The notes beneath the pieces were generated by a model. It was given only the letters and a program-made list of their open reading frames with translations. It had not been told where the DNA came from and did not search any database. A DNA stretch of 64,000 nucleotides from Vitellaria paradoxa. Its lineage: Eukaryota > Streptophyta > Magnoliopsida > Ericales > Sapotaceae. The stretch spans positions 19,639,894-19,703,893 of the forward strand of contig CM034240.1 of the NCBI GenBank assembly GCA_019916065.1. Reading direction: 5' to 3'. Position 1 is the first letter of the stretch. Each line of letters opens with the position of its first letter. Shown one piece after another: positions 35,681 through 47,118 of this stretch. The position numbers and the translations under genes are program-made.

Positions 35681-37989
35681 AATATTGCTAGTCCCTAGCA
35701 ATGCTCTTTATTAAAATGAAATGCATGATGTTCTTTATTAAGATGAGATGCAACAACTATCCTATTTCTCTTTTCGTTGGAAACACGGCTACACTTAGCT
35801 ACGTGTAGCAAGCCCTTTAAACCCCTAGGTTCCCCCTAGTGGACGAGTCAGGTCTCATGAGGGTTTGCAATGAATCTACCCACAAAATTCTATGGAATGG
35901 TCTCAAAGTGTCAAAAAGTGATCCGAATCTAAGATGAATTAAGTTCAAGCTCAATAAGTTACAAAATCTACATATCATGTGTAATGTCCAAGTGCTAAGC
36001 ATAATGCTTGGACTATTAAAGTAGAAGAAGCATGTGTGCAAAATTGTTTAATTTATTCAATAAGGTCCCAAGAGCATAAATGGAACTAAGTTTTGACTTC
36101 AAAAGCTCACAGGATTCCACTCATAGAAAGAAATTCACTCATTCAAGGGTTCACACATTCCTATTAGCATAAAATGCTATCCTAGTTGCACATGACTCCA
36201 TGATATATGAATGAATTAAAATGAAACTCAAAGTGGACAGCTCCTAACCATGTTTCAATGCATATGTAAAATCACATCACATAACCTACACAATGCCACT
36301 ACATGCACAATACAAGAGTTGCTTGCTTAGAATCCACTAGGTCTTTGTTTTGGTTGTAACTTGGCCAGGGGTAATGGTTAACAATGGAAGATATGGAAAT
36401 CAAAGCACATGTCTTGGGATAAAGATGTTCAAGTGCACACAAGTCCCAAACTACCCATTTCCTTTCCAACCCCAAGAAGGACTACAACAAGAAGCTTATT
36501 CACTAACTTACAAACTACTCATGGGACATTCTCAATAATTATAATATAAAGCACAAGTCCCAAAATTACATAAGCAAGAATGAATGACAGACTTTCTTTT
36601 TTTTTTCTTTTTCTTTTTTTTTTCTCTTTTTTTTCTTTTTTTTTTCTTTTTTTCTTTTTTTTTCTTTTGTTCTTTTTTTTTTCTTTTGAAATAATGAAAT
36701 AAACATAAGCTAAATTCTCCACCTACTATTCTCTCTCAATATGCTCTCAAAAGTTTCAATTCCCAACCCTCACTCACATCACTAACATTGAGGCACTTTT
36801 CATAACCCAAAACATGTGAGGGTAAGGCTTAAAAGTGTGTGAACAAGGTTATGGGATAATATATGAGGTGGGAGCCAAGAAAAAATATATATATATAAAT
36901 ATCACACACTTTATTAAAAGGCTTCAAGTTGGTTCCTAGGGTAATTCATAATCAAGAAAGGACAAAAAGGCTCAAAATGACAAAGAAAGCCTAGCATCAT
37001 TTTCAAAACTTGCAACAACTCATAATGTGCTACATAGATACTCATGTAAGTGTTTGTGATGCAATCGATGCAATGAAATCCAAGGTGAAGAGCAAAAGAA
37101 ATGTAAGCATGTGCAACCCCTCAAGAAAAGAATATAAGGCTCAAAAGCTCACCATAAAGGGTGTAAGTCTCTACCTAGTCCAAAGATGCTCAAGTAACCA
37201 ATATCAAATAAAATCTACTCCTAAGCACATAAACTTTCCACCATAATAGTCCAAAAATGCACAAAGTTATCACACACTCCACTTGAATTATGTTTCCTAT
37301 TAAGGCTTGAACAAACTCACTCATCACTATCTCACTCAAATTCACCATTGACCAAACCAAAAGGGTTGACATGTAAGTATAAATGTGCTAAATTCATGTA
37401 TTTAAGCTAAAAAAATGCTCAAATTTTGAAAAATTTGACAATTTTAGCATAAAGTGTCATCATGCGAACTCTACCCCCCAACTTAAACTAAACATTGTCC
37501 TCAATGTGAAAACTATAATGCATAAGTGGGTCTGTAGTGTGCAAAGTGAGCATGATGATGAGCATGAAATAATAGCCACAAAAGGCACAAATAAGAACAT
37601 AGCACAAATTAAACCAAGCATGCACCCATTATTCAAACCCCTTAAGGCATCACCCAAAACACCCCCCAACCTAGATTCTACAGCACTCCCAACAACAGCA
37701 ATTATATATAATGGAGTTCTAAAATTGAAAGTGCAAGATTAAATAAGAAGGAGAGGAAAGGTATTACCTCAAGAGCTTCCTTATTTGAAGAAAACAAAAG
37801 AAACTATTCAATAGAAAAGGTTAGACATAAATGAAATGAAAATAAGACAAGAAAAAGGGTTAGTACGAAAGAAGAAATAAAAATAAAAGAAAAGAAAATA
37901 AAGGAAAAGAATCAAATTAAAAAGAACTATGAAAATAAGAAAATGAAAAATCTAATCTACTATGTACAAATGAAATGAGAACAAAAGTG
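35681..37989 (-). other. Noncoding 3' half of the gypsy internal region
   Basis: This is where protease, RT, RNase H and integrase would lie, but no such motif was seen in any frame. It contains a pyrimidine-rich run of about 95 bp (36592-36686, TTTTTCTTT pattern) and the second purine tract near 37474. The region reads like the spacer of a large non-autonomous (LARD-like) derivative. Confidence 0.6.
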
Positions 37990-39813
37990 TTATCCAACAC
38001 CCTCTCTATCCCATGCATCCACAAATGGTTTACGAAATAAAATGTTCTCTTCGAGCCCACTAGGCACTGAATATGGATGCTTTCCAGGTGTAAAATACAC
38101 CGGGGAATGAAAGGCCAAGTGAGGTTCTTGAAACCTCGGATGTGGCCAAAGTGTAAGTGCAGGTGTGGACATGGTTGGCTCAATTAGTCTCTTGATACCC
38201 AAGAAATCTACGGATGTGGAAAAGTGGGTTCAATAAGTCTTTCAATGCCCAAGAAATCTATAGGTGTGGAAATGGTGGGTTCTAATGATCTCTTGACACC
38301 TAAAAAGTCAATGTAAGCCTTCCCCGTGTCTACTACCTCTCCCCAATGATGGCCGATCTCATGGTAGTCACTCACAATTCCCATAGTAAGATTTTTGGAT
38401 GGGACTAAGTCAGGAGATGAGAGGTGTGCACCACTCTCAACCTCAGTTGTGTAGTGGAGTGAACTAGGGTCAACCGACTCAATGATATGTTCCTCGGGCC
38501 ATGTGGCATTCAAATGCTCAGTTGGAGTCAAAGGACTCTCAATGAGGTCTGGGTGGTTGGGGTAGGTTGAGCATCAAGCTCGGTAGTAGGAAAGAATTGC
38601 ATATCTCCCTGACTCTTCAGTAAGTGGTAGAGGGATATCCTGAACAGGAGTGTCTAAAGGAATATGAGAAAGATGCTCATTACAAGTGTTATCCCCAGTG
38701 TAGTTAGGGCAATTGTCCCACTCAGTGCCTATAATAGTGTCTGAGGTCGACGCCTCAGTCATGTTACCACTTAGATTGGTGCTCATAGCTTGTGTTATCA
38801 TAGAAAGTTGCTCTCTTAAGTCATCGAAGGACCTAGACACTTGTCCTTTAAAATCATCGAAAGACCTAGACAAATTATCATTGATCATCATTTGATGTTG
38901 CATAAATTGATGAAAAGTGTCCTCGAATTGGGCATCATTAGGTTCACAAGGCCAATAATCCTGAGGTTCCTCATGCTGACCCTCAGTGAGTGGAACAAGA
39001 TTGGGATAGGCACAATAATCAGTCTCCATGCATGTGCTACTTATAAAGGATGGATCATGAAGATCAAGTGAAATAGGAGTATATGGGGAAGGTTCAGTGT
39101 GGCTTTTAAATGCATGATATTCAAAACTAGGCTTAAGTCTTCCCTGTGGCCTGGTGTGCTTCATAGAAAAATTCGAGGAATGACCATGCCTCACCTGGGG
39201 TAAGGTCAAGAAATTCCCTATCTAAGACTTTATCAAACGCCTGGTGTAAACTACTATGTAGAGCATTATATAATATGGCTACAATGTCCCCTAGCTCTAA
39301 TCCGTGACTTGGGAATGTTTCCAAAAGATTGTTAAATCTCTCCCAACTTTTATAAAATACTTCACCCTTTTTTGGATAAAAATTTTTGATTTGAAGGCCA
39401 TGGGTGAAGGTTTGATGAATAGGGAGGAAATGTTCAATAAAAGCTTGATGAAATTGCTCCCAAGTACAGACCCATTCACTTACAGCATAACACCAGTCAC
39501 CAGCCACACTTTGTAATGATAAAGGGAAAAACATACACCTAAGTCTCTCACTCTTTCTAGCATCATCACATAAACCACATGCTGCCTTAAACCTATCTAG
39601 GTGAAGACATGGGTCTTCCTCCTCATGCCCAAAGAATTGAGGAAGCATACTATAGGTGTCTAATGTAAAAGCATATCCAAACATGCCACCTAGATACTCT
39701 ATGTATTCTCGGGTATCAAAAGGGCCATGCACAAGATCACCAACTTCATGTCTAAGATCAGAAAATAAAAATGAAAATAAAATGAGAAAGAGAAAAACTA
39801 CACTAAAATGCAA
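37990..39813 (-). pseudogene. Gag-like protein of the gypsy element, frame-broken
   Basis: The first frame (39813-39133) encodes 226 residues. It opens with a hydrophobic stretch, then the retrotransposon gag core: FFGHEEEDPCLHLDRFKAAC, FFPLSLQSVAGDWCYAV, WEQFHQAFIEHFLP and YKSWERFNNLLETFPSHGLE. Near 39150 the frame shifts to 39209-38574 (acidic, with SFDDF repeats and coiled-coil-like SMITQAM). It continues, after another break, in 38531-38208, whose end contains three repeats of an IDFLG-RL-EPT-STP type. No zinc knuckle was seen. Large stretches are still open despite the breaks, in line with a fairly young element. Confidence 0.8.
38165..38310 (-). repeat. Three-copy tandem repeat at gag C-terminus (about 50 bp unit)
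   Basis: Units of the pattern GG(T/C)TC(A/T)A-TAGTCTCTTGATACCCAAGAAATCTA-GG-TGTGGA occur three times in a row. They give the repeated IDFLG motif in the protein. Confidence 0.65.
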
Positions 39814-39975
39814 CCTAAGTTAACTAGCATGCAAACTAGGTTATATGATATGCAAATGAATAAATAACAATGCAAAAGAAAGAAAACTACTAATAAAGAG
39901 ATGAAGAAAAGAAAAATTCACCCAATTTCTCAAGTGAACTCTCTTTTAACTCCCAAGTCTAGCACTTAGTTGCCC

Positions 39976-39993
39976 TCCCCGGCAACGGCGCCA
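39976..39993 (-). other. Primer-binding site of gypsy element (tRNA-Asp)
   Basis: The minus strand reads TGGCGCCGTTGCCGGGGA, six bases after the end of the 5' LTR. This is the complement of the tRNA-Asp 3' end and is the known primer site of Athila/Tat elements. Confidence 0.9.
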
Positions 39994-39999
39994 AAAACT

Positions 40000-41585
40000 T
40001 GACCGACCCTAAAAAGTGTTTCGGGTTCTACCTCTCAAGTGCAAGAGGGCAGTCGTAGTTTTAAAACTCGGTGAGTCCGAGGTCGAATCCACAGGGAGGG
40101 CTTTGTTAAAAGCTCTAGACTTGTTCTCTTAATTAGTAGGTGAACCTAAATTAATTTAAACTATTTTTTTAGCAACTCAAACTTTTGTTTTAGATTCTAA
40201 ATGAAAGAAATTCAATTTAATTTAAAAATGCAAACAAAGCATCTACTCTAAATTCTAAAGCGAATAAATCAACTCATAAATTAAATTAAATCACAAGCAT
40301 AATACTAAAAAGGTTCTTGATCCAACTTTCAAGTCCAGGGTAGTTCACTACTTTGCCTTAGGGTGTGTTTGTTTGAAGAACAGGGTTTAATTTGAAAGTT
40401 TTGAAAATGTTATAATCAAAGGTCAGTACCAGTGATCTCAAGCGGATATGGTTAAAGACCTTTGTTTCCTAGAGTTTTTCAATTAAACGCCAAAATATTA
40501 ATAAAAATCTGATTTTTAATTCTATTCAAAAGTATTTGATGATTGCTTACGAAAATCCATACCAGTGATCTCACACGGATTTGGTTAAGGGTTTTCGTAT
40601 TCGAATGTTTTCGAAATAGAAAAAAATAGATTTGTGAAAGGTAAATTCCTTCGCGAAAGGTTTCGCAACCTACGCGAAGGGTTTCGCAACCTACGCGAAG
40701 GGTCTCGAAACTTATGCGAAGGGTTTCGAAACCTACGCGAAGGGTCTCGAAGCCTACGTGAAGGGAATACGAACACCCCAAGGCTTTTTGTGAACTACCC
40801 TTTCTTGATTCGTTGAATCAAGAACTAGGGTTTTACGCTAAAACTACTTTAAGCATCTTAAAAACAATCAAATAGCATTCAATCATACGAAAAGAGAATT
40901 GAAACAAGCAAAACATGATATTACGAAACAAATCGAAATAAAACGAAGTAGATTAAAGTGCAACTTACAACGTAAAGCGAATGTAAAAGATGAAGTGAAG
41001 AATCACTACAAAGACGACGATGAAAGCTCCAATAAAAACCATGAATCCACGCATGCAAGCTAAAAACCTAATCTAAAAACTCTCAAAATTCTATTCTAAC
41101 ACTTAATTGAAGATGCAAAAATAAAAAGGGGCTTCCCCCCCTCTTGGCCGTGCAATGGGTCTTTATATAGATGCCACAAAACCCTAGAAGAGGAGCTTTC
41201 ACGCGGCAAATGTAAATCACGGATGGTCCCGACCGTCTGGAGAGGGGGTCGGGACCGTCTGAAGTTTTTAACTTTCTGTGGTCCCGACCGTCTGGAGAGG
41301 GGGTCGGGACCGTCCAGCTTCTCCTTCATTGCTCTCTTTCATTCTCTTGGTTGGGTCTTTGGGCTAGTCTTTTCCATCGAAGATGAGGTTCGAACCATGA
41401 CTTTTTCTTCGTCTTCTTGGCCCTCTCCATAGCTATAAACTTCAACATCCTTGCCCTTTTTCCTACAAATAAAACAATAAAAGTATGAGTAATACTATAA
41501 CACTAAAACTTCAACTTTAATTATTTAAATGCATGAATAAGTGTTGAGTTAGGGAGTTTGTAATTACAATTTTCAAGTGTACTCA
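40000..41585 (-). repeat. 5' LTR (right end) of gypsy element
   Basis: 1586 bp. It contains five full 21-bp units (about 40660-40765), a TATA-like CTATATAAA (41162-41170, complement), and two perfect copies of a hairpin, GGTCCCGACC-(12)-GGTCGGGACC, at 41226-41257 and 41279-41310. In the left LTR the second hairpin has diverged. Confidence 0.9.
41162..41170 (-). promoter_or_regulatory. TATA-like box in 5' LTR
   Basis: CTATATAAA on the minus strand. In this LTR it would drive transcription of the element. Confidence 0.5.
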
Positions 41586-42607
41586 CTAACACTTTGATAG
41601 GTACCCGCACCCTCCACTCTTACCTAGATCCATGTAACATAGTTCCTAACCCTTCTTTCCACCCTTGGACCTCTTTTTTCCTTTCTGGTAAAAAGCTCTG
41701 AAACAGCATTTGTGCTTTCCATTTCTGGTTTCTCCTTCCTCTCTAGTTTTCATCATCCCCTCCACCTCTCATTCTCTGCTAATTATTCTTCTATTATTTT
41801 TCCCTAATTCTTTTGGTTCTATTCCATTTTTTACTCTTCCTCAGACATGATCCCCCACCTCCCCCACTCAAAAAAATAATAATAATAATAAATAAATAAA
41901 AACAAAAAAAAAATTTTCTTATTTTGTCAAATCATATCACAAGCGACATACCTTTGGTTTCAATGTCAGTATTTCTAGCGTATATATGTAACTATCAACT
42001 ATCTTAGGTAAATACTCTGATTTGAACAACACACAGTTAATCTTCCATTTAATCTTGTTTGTATGGTTCAGATATCTCTAAAGCTTGGGATCCATTCCTT
42101 TGATGGAAGTCAGTGACCGAGGCTTGATGTGCACTCTAGTAAGTCATAGAAGACAGGTTGACTGATTAGTTTTTGTAACTAACATTAATATCATGTATAA
42201 TGGGATGAAACATTTTCTCATAGCTCAAAGATAGTTTTCTTGAGAGATGCAAGCATCATAGATAAGGTTCTTAGTTAATTCAATCAATGGGCAACAGAAC
42301 TCGTACAAAATAAACAGTCCAATTTTCCAAATAATCAAGTTAGAATTCCCTTGACTTCGGTTTCCCATATAAAGACTACGGATTAAGATTTAAAGCATCA
42401 GTGCCCAATGAACACTACTTAGTGATGAAAATCTCACCATATCATGCCCTATCACCATTGTTAAATTTGACAACATTTTTCAAAACCTAAATACAGAGTT
42501 ACATAGCAAAAAAATTCAAAATCTCAAATTATGGAACATTTGTTTTTTCAGCAAAAGAACTCCATAAATATAGAAATCAAAGAGGATTTGAAACCCCAGA
42601 TAGAGAC
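41586..42607 (-). other. Intron sequence of the ESP1-like pseudogene
   Basis: Between the gypsy element and exon 2. AT-rich noncoding sequence; no further exon was recognised. Confidence 0.5.
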
Positions 42608-42941
42608 CTGGAAAAGAGCTTTAGTCAAAAGGGGATTTTGGATGAGAATTTGACTCGCTTGTTGTTGGTTCTGCTTAATCAGTGTAGCGCAGAGAACGTT
42701 ATAACAACAGCACTTATATATCCAAATGGTGCAACAAAAATTTTTCCCCCCACAATCTAGAAGTGTTTGGAAGAAAAAAAAGACAAACGAAAAATCGAAT
42801 TGAGTGATTGACTTGCCTTCATCTGAGACATGATGTCGCAGAGCTAGTTCCTTGACATTCCGGCCATGTTCGGCGACAAACCATCGCCGATGGCCGACTT
42901 TCTGGCTATTGCGTCGGAGGAAGGGGTCAATCGGCTGTAAC

Positions 42942-45900
42942 TGGCGATGGAAATGGGTCGGGTTGGTTTGAGACCCGGACCGACTCGCAAGATGGCCCAG
43001 CCCTGCGCCACACTAGTCAGTACGACCCAGCCTGCCCGCCCCTCACCCCCTAAGTCAGAGCTTGGGTCGGCATGGCCTGGCAGTTGAGACCCGACCCGAT
43101 ACCCAACTTGCCGCCCCGCACCCTCTCCCCTTCCCATGCGTAGGCGTTGTGTTAGATTATCCCCCTCCCCATTAGTGATCGTTTAGGAGGGGAGGAGGGA
43201 ATTTTTTTTTCTTTCAACTATTGCAACCTTTGTTTTGTTTTCTGATTTCCAACCGTTGATGACAGTAGGCCGTTGGTAACCCCCAACGATCCAAATTGTT
43301 TTAGATAATTACAAAATCTTTCTCATAAAAAAATTATAAAATCTCCCCAACCTTCCATTATAAATACCTCACACACATATTCATTCAAATCTACAAAAAA
43401 ATTAACAAATTCTCTCTTAAATTTCTACATTACCAAGTTACCAACTCTTAAGTCTGCTCTTCAATTGTGCTCAAGTGCATTCAATTCTGTCAAATTTGAA
43501 GTCAAGATTTAAAGATCAAGTACTTCAAAACTTCAAATTATTCCAAGTTAGTATTTAATTTTTTTTTAATTTGCATACTTTAATTTCTCTATCAAATTAT
43601 TTTTTTCTAAATGGATCCTAGAGACACCCATTTTTTTTTTTATTTGGAGGGTGGGGACTCAATATATTTTCTCCCTCAAGAACAAATGGAATAATTTACA
43701 TCATCATAAATACCAACACCTGCTAGCACAAATGGTGATGTTGGTGCATCATCGTCCTGCCACAACCAACAGCATGGCTCTTCAAAAGTATGGGACTTTT
43801 TACTAGAATTCCATGCAATTATGGAATACATAAGGTTAAATGCAATATTTGTGGGGATTTATTAGATGGTAGGATTACTTCTAGAACTAATCACCTAAAA
43901 AGACATTTAAATAGAAAGTACTGACACGATCCCCACATCAATTCTGTAGTTGATCAATATTTTTCACATGCTACACAAACTCAATTAGGTAATGAAGGGG
44001 GCAATTTAAATATTTTTTCTCATGACCCTACAAAAACACAAAATAATTTAGTTAGATATATTGTTAAATATGAACAACCTTTTACAATGAATGAAAATCG
44101 ACATTTTGAAGAATTTATTCGAGATAGTTTTACGCCATCAAGAAATAGTTCAAAAAATAAAGTTTTATAAGATTTTGAAACAAAAAAAGATGAATTGAAA
44201 ACTTATTTTGACAATTTTGAAGGAAATTTTTGCTTAACCTTTGATACGTGGAAATACTACCAAGATATTGAATATTTTTGTATAACTGAACATTACATTG
44301 ACGAAAATTAGAAATTAAATAAATGCATTATTTCATGTAAATTAGTTGAACAACCCTACACTAGATTAAGTGTTGGGAAACTTATTTTTAATGAACATGT
44401 ATCATGTAGATTATGTGAAAAAAAAATATTTTCTATTACTTTAGATAATGTTTCATATAATGATGTTTGTTTTAATTACTTATTTAATGCTTTGCCTACA
44501 AGGGGTCCATTATTTTATAAGTTCTCCAAAAAGAATTAATCTATTTGCTAACATATGTACTCAAATTGGTTTAAAATCTAGAAAATTAATATAAGATGGA
44601 ATTCAACATATATTATGCTAAAAATTACAATTAAAAATTAAAAAGTAATTGATTTATTTATTTTAAATAAAGCTATTGGTTTAAATAGTATTGAGCCCAT
44701 TGGTTGGGCAAATGCAATTTTTACAGGGATTTTTATATGTTTTTGATATTGCTACTAAAATATTTTGTAGGATTTATTATCCTACTTCTTCTACTGTTGT
44801 TTATCAATTGGAGGTTATTGATGAAATTTTTAAAAAATATAATGCCCAAGAATATTATGCTGCTATGGTTCTTACAATGATGGAAAATTTTGATAAATAT
44901 TTTAACCCATTTACTATACATTTTGGTATTGCCACTATTTTAAACCTTAAATATATAAAAAAAAAATCTTTTTCTTCAATTATTAGAGATGATATATAGG
45001 CCTGAAAGTGTCCAAAAATAATTAAATAATATTAAAGAATAAATACAAGTTCTAATGGGTCGGTATGATACTAATCGTACAGCTGCTCAACAACTACTGC
45101 CACAACGTTCTTCTCTCACTGTGACTTTGGTGGCAATACATCCCTTTGGAGAAGAATAATATTTTAGCAGATAGATTCATCAACAAGTGCCGGTTCAAAT
45201 TCATCTGACCTACAACGTTGTCTTAATTCACCTTCGATAAAAATGAAGACGATTGTAATCTTTTAGATTGGTGAAAGGGACAACAATCTAAATTTTCAGT
45301 TCTTTCAACTTTAGCTCGTGATATCTTTGCATTTTTAGTTTCTACCGTAACATCCGAGTAAATGTTTAGTGCAAGTGGGCGCATTATCAATTAATTCAGG
45401 AGTGAATTAGCCCCTCCGACAGTAGAATCCTTAATATGTTTATGAGATTAGTATCTCGCAGAAAATAGACAACAAGAAGATGCTGAAAAAAAGTAATTTA
45501 CCCTTGACTTTGGTGCAATGTATTTAGGTGAAAAAGAAGAACGCACTAGTGAATCGAGTGATGAATGATAATAATGTATAAATAGAGTAATATTTACAAA
45601 TGATAGTCACTCTTATAGGTGTCAACTTAGTTGGAATATATAAAATGTGAAGTGATGCATTAATTTATTACTTTATCATTTGTTTTTTTTTTATTTTATA
45701 ATTCTACATTTGTAAATTATAATTTTAAATTTAATGTTAATTATGCAATTGCTTATCGTTTAATATGTTTTAATTTTTGTCAATTATTATTTTAACGTAT
45801 TTTATTGAATTTTATTTTGTATTTTATTTATTTTAAAAAATTAAAAATTTTTAAAAGTAGGTTGGGCCAGTTGGGGTGAGTTAGGGGCAAGAATTAGTGA

Positions 45901-45988
45901 CCCTAACCCGATCCGACCCAACTCAACCTAAAAATGTGAAGGGACGACTAGGTCGGGTCAGGCCCGACCCGACCCATTTACACCCCTA
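42942..45988 (+). mobile_element. Decayed Ac-like hAT transposon
   Basis: The 21-bp terminal inverted repeat is TGGCGATGGAAATGGGTCGGG at the left; the right end reverse complements to TAGGGGTGTAAATGGGTCGGG. Flanking 8-mers GCTGTAAC (42934-42941) and GTTGTAAC (45989-45996) match at 7 of 8. The 3047-bp element contains a broken hAT transposase in the same orientation. It sits 32 bp upstream of the ancestral start of the ESP1-like pseudogene. GC-rich subterminal sequence (43000-43130) carries repeated GGGTCGG-type motifs, as is usual for hAT transposase binding. Confidence 0.85.
43786..45500 (+). pseudogene. hAT transposase, broken
   Basis: A BED zinc finger lies at the start (VKCNICGDLLDGR, then TNHLKRHL; about 43786-43915). 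The catalytic-domain region follows (FCLTFDTWKYYQ, YFCITEHYIDEN, ISCKLVEQ, ITLDNVSYND). RGPLFYKF lies near 44500, and the open stretch 44691-44999 carries FDIATKIFCRIYYPTSSTV. The C-terminal hAT dimerisation motif is near 45335-45480 (VSTVTSE, stop, MFSASGRIIN, then LAPPTVESLICL). Numerous stops and frame changes show that it is inactive. Confidence 0.85.
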
Positions 45989-46013
45989 GTTGTAACGGGG
46001 CTTTAAATAATTA

Positions 46014-46300
46014 GGTGCATTTCTTTTTTTTTTTTGTTTTCTATTTTTTATTTTTGTTTTATGCGTTAAAAATCTTAAAACGAGGATATAGAAAATACTC
46101 CATTTTCTTTATTTTGAGTAAAAAACTCTCAAAATAATTTTTTATTATTTTTTATTTTATGTGTAAACTTATTTTCTATTTTTAAAACAAATTTTGAAGA
46201 CACAAGTAAACAAATGAGTTTTAAACTGTTTTTCTTATTTTTAAAAACGTAAAATGAAAAATAAGTTTAAAATAGAAAAAAAAAAAAAACCAAATGAAAA
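46014..46300. mobile_element. Probable MITE with T-rich inverted ends
   Basis: The left end (GTGCATTTCTTTTTTTTTTTG...TTCTATTTT) and the reverse complement of the right end (CATTTGGTTTTTT...TTCTATTTT) run in parallel for about 45 bp. The middle is AT-rich. Ends are approximate. Confidence 0.45.
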
Positions 46301-46518
46301 GTTATGGGGGCTTGGAGGAACGCTCACCGAAAAGCCCATTTAAGGCCTTAATGGCTGTGGTTAAGAGACTGGTAAAGAATCTGCCCAGGCCCATTTAGGT
46401 AGAAGGCTAGTCATCAATTGTTGGGTTTTGATTTGAAAAAAGTCAAATCAAATGACTTGACGTGACTTGGCAATAACTTGACTTGGCTTGATTTGGATCG
46501 ACTTAGTTTTGACAAGTT

Positions 46519-46638
46519 CATCTCGAATGCATTGTTTTTACCTCCTATTAATTACTGTCATTTTCATTTACCTCCTCCTACATCTCGAATGCATCCTTTT
46601 TACCTCCTATTACTTTCATTTTCATTCACCTCCTCCTA
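46519..46638. repeat. Two-copy tandem repeat, about 60 bp
   Basis: CATCTCGAATGCAT...TTTTACCTCCTATTA...CATTTTCATTYACCTCCTCCTA occurs twice in a row with small differences. Confidence 0.7.
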
Positions 46639-46644
46639 AACAAA

Positions 46645-47080
46645 TGGGGGTGTTTGGTAGGACAAAAAATAATGAAAAATATAATTTGGATAATTTTTTT
46701 ACGTTTGGCGTGTAATCACCAAATTATATTTTTCAAAGATGAATAATAAAAATTTTTAACTTTTGCATCAATTTTTTTGAGAGAAAAACCGTTAGGACGA
46801 TTTTTTTAGGTCCGTTGAAATAGTTTTATGTCAAATTTTATTAAAAGATGTGAAATTTTTTTTAATTTGTAGAAAAGTTATTGAGATTTGTGGAATGTAG
46901 TTATAATTTATAAAAAATTTGTTGGGGTTTTGTAAAAAGTTATTAGAATATGTAGATATATATAAATTTATAGTTGTTTCACAAAATATGAGAAGTACAA
47001 AATGTATTAGAGAATTTTAAAAGTTTTCATAAATTTTTAAAAATTTTCATTGATTTTTATCACACCAAACGGCCCTTTAG
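46645..47080. mobile_element. MITE with GTTTGGT ends
   Basis: The left end GGGTGTTTGGTAGGAC and the right end (reverse complement GGGCCGTTTGGTGTGA) form a short inverted repeat. The inside is AT-rich and noncoding. This end type is common among hAT-like MITEs of plants. Confidence 0.5.
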
Positions 47081-47118
47081 ACTAAAGTCCCTTTAGACTA
47101 AAAGTTACATGAATTATC

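Larger units (their letters stand above)
34061..41585 (-). mobile_element. Athila/Tat-type Ty3/gypsy element, gag-only, complete ends
   Basis: The 7525-bp element is flanked by identical 5-bp duplications CTAAC (34056-34060 and 41586-41590). LTRs of 1606 and 1586 bp look about 98% identical by eye, so the insertion is fairly young. On the minus strand the primer site matches the 3' end of tRNA-Asp, as in Athila/Tat elements, and a GGGGGG-containing purine tract precedes the 3' LTR. The 4.3-kb inside encodes only a gag-like protein; no protease, RT, RNase H or integrase motif was seen. It is therefore non-autonomous. It lies in the intron between exons 2 and 3 of the ESP1-like pseudogene, in the same orientation as that gene. 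Confidence 0.92.
29902..42909 (-). pseudogene. ESP1: ESP1 / CstF64-hinge-like pseudogene with introns retained
   Basis: Seven exons in order on the minus strand: 42909-42817, 42685-42608, 32678-32637, 32551-31939, 31852-31782, 30292 to about 30110, and 30026-29902. Exon 1 reads GDGLSPNMAGMSRN, stop, LCDIMSQMK; exon 2 LIKQNQQQASQILIQNPLL; exon 3 AQIMLGMV. These form the hinge that in CstF64 proteins binds CstF77. Exons 4-6 are Pro/Gln/Ser-rich. Exon 7 is the CstF C-terminal helix bundle (LLQQVMSLTPE, stop, ISLLPSEQRNQVFQL). With no RRM before the hinge, it resembles plant ESP1, a CstF64-like protein linked to pre-mRNA 3'-end processing and RNA silencing. Retained introns exclude a retrocopy. 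The expected start codon reads ATA (42909-42907). At least nine in-frame stops occur, plus frameshifts in exons 4 and 7. The donor after exon 1 is GC. Introns hold a TRIM, a gypsy element and a LINE fragment. Confidence 0.85.

Noticed and set aside
36519..36722. Lys-rich open frame on the minus strand
   Set aside because: It is a translation of the pyrimidine-rich run at 36592-36686 and has no coding character.
42844..43137. 97-residue minus-strand open frame as a gene
   Set aside because: It fuses the hAT end (GC-rich repeats) with exon 1 of the ESP1-like pseudogene. The apparent start lies inside the transposon.
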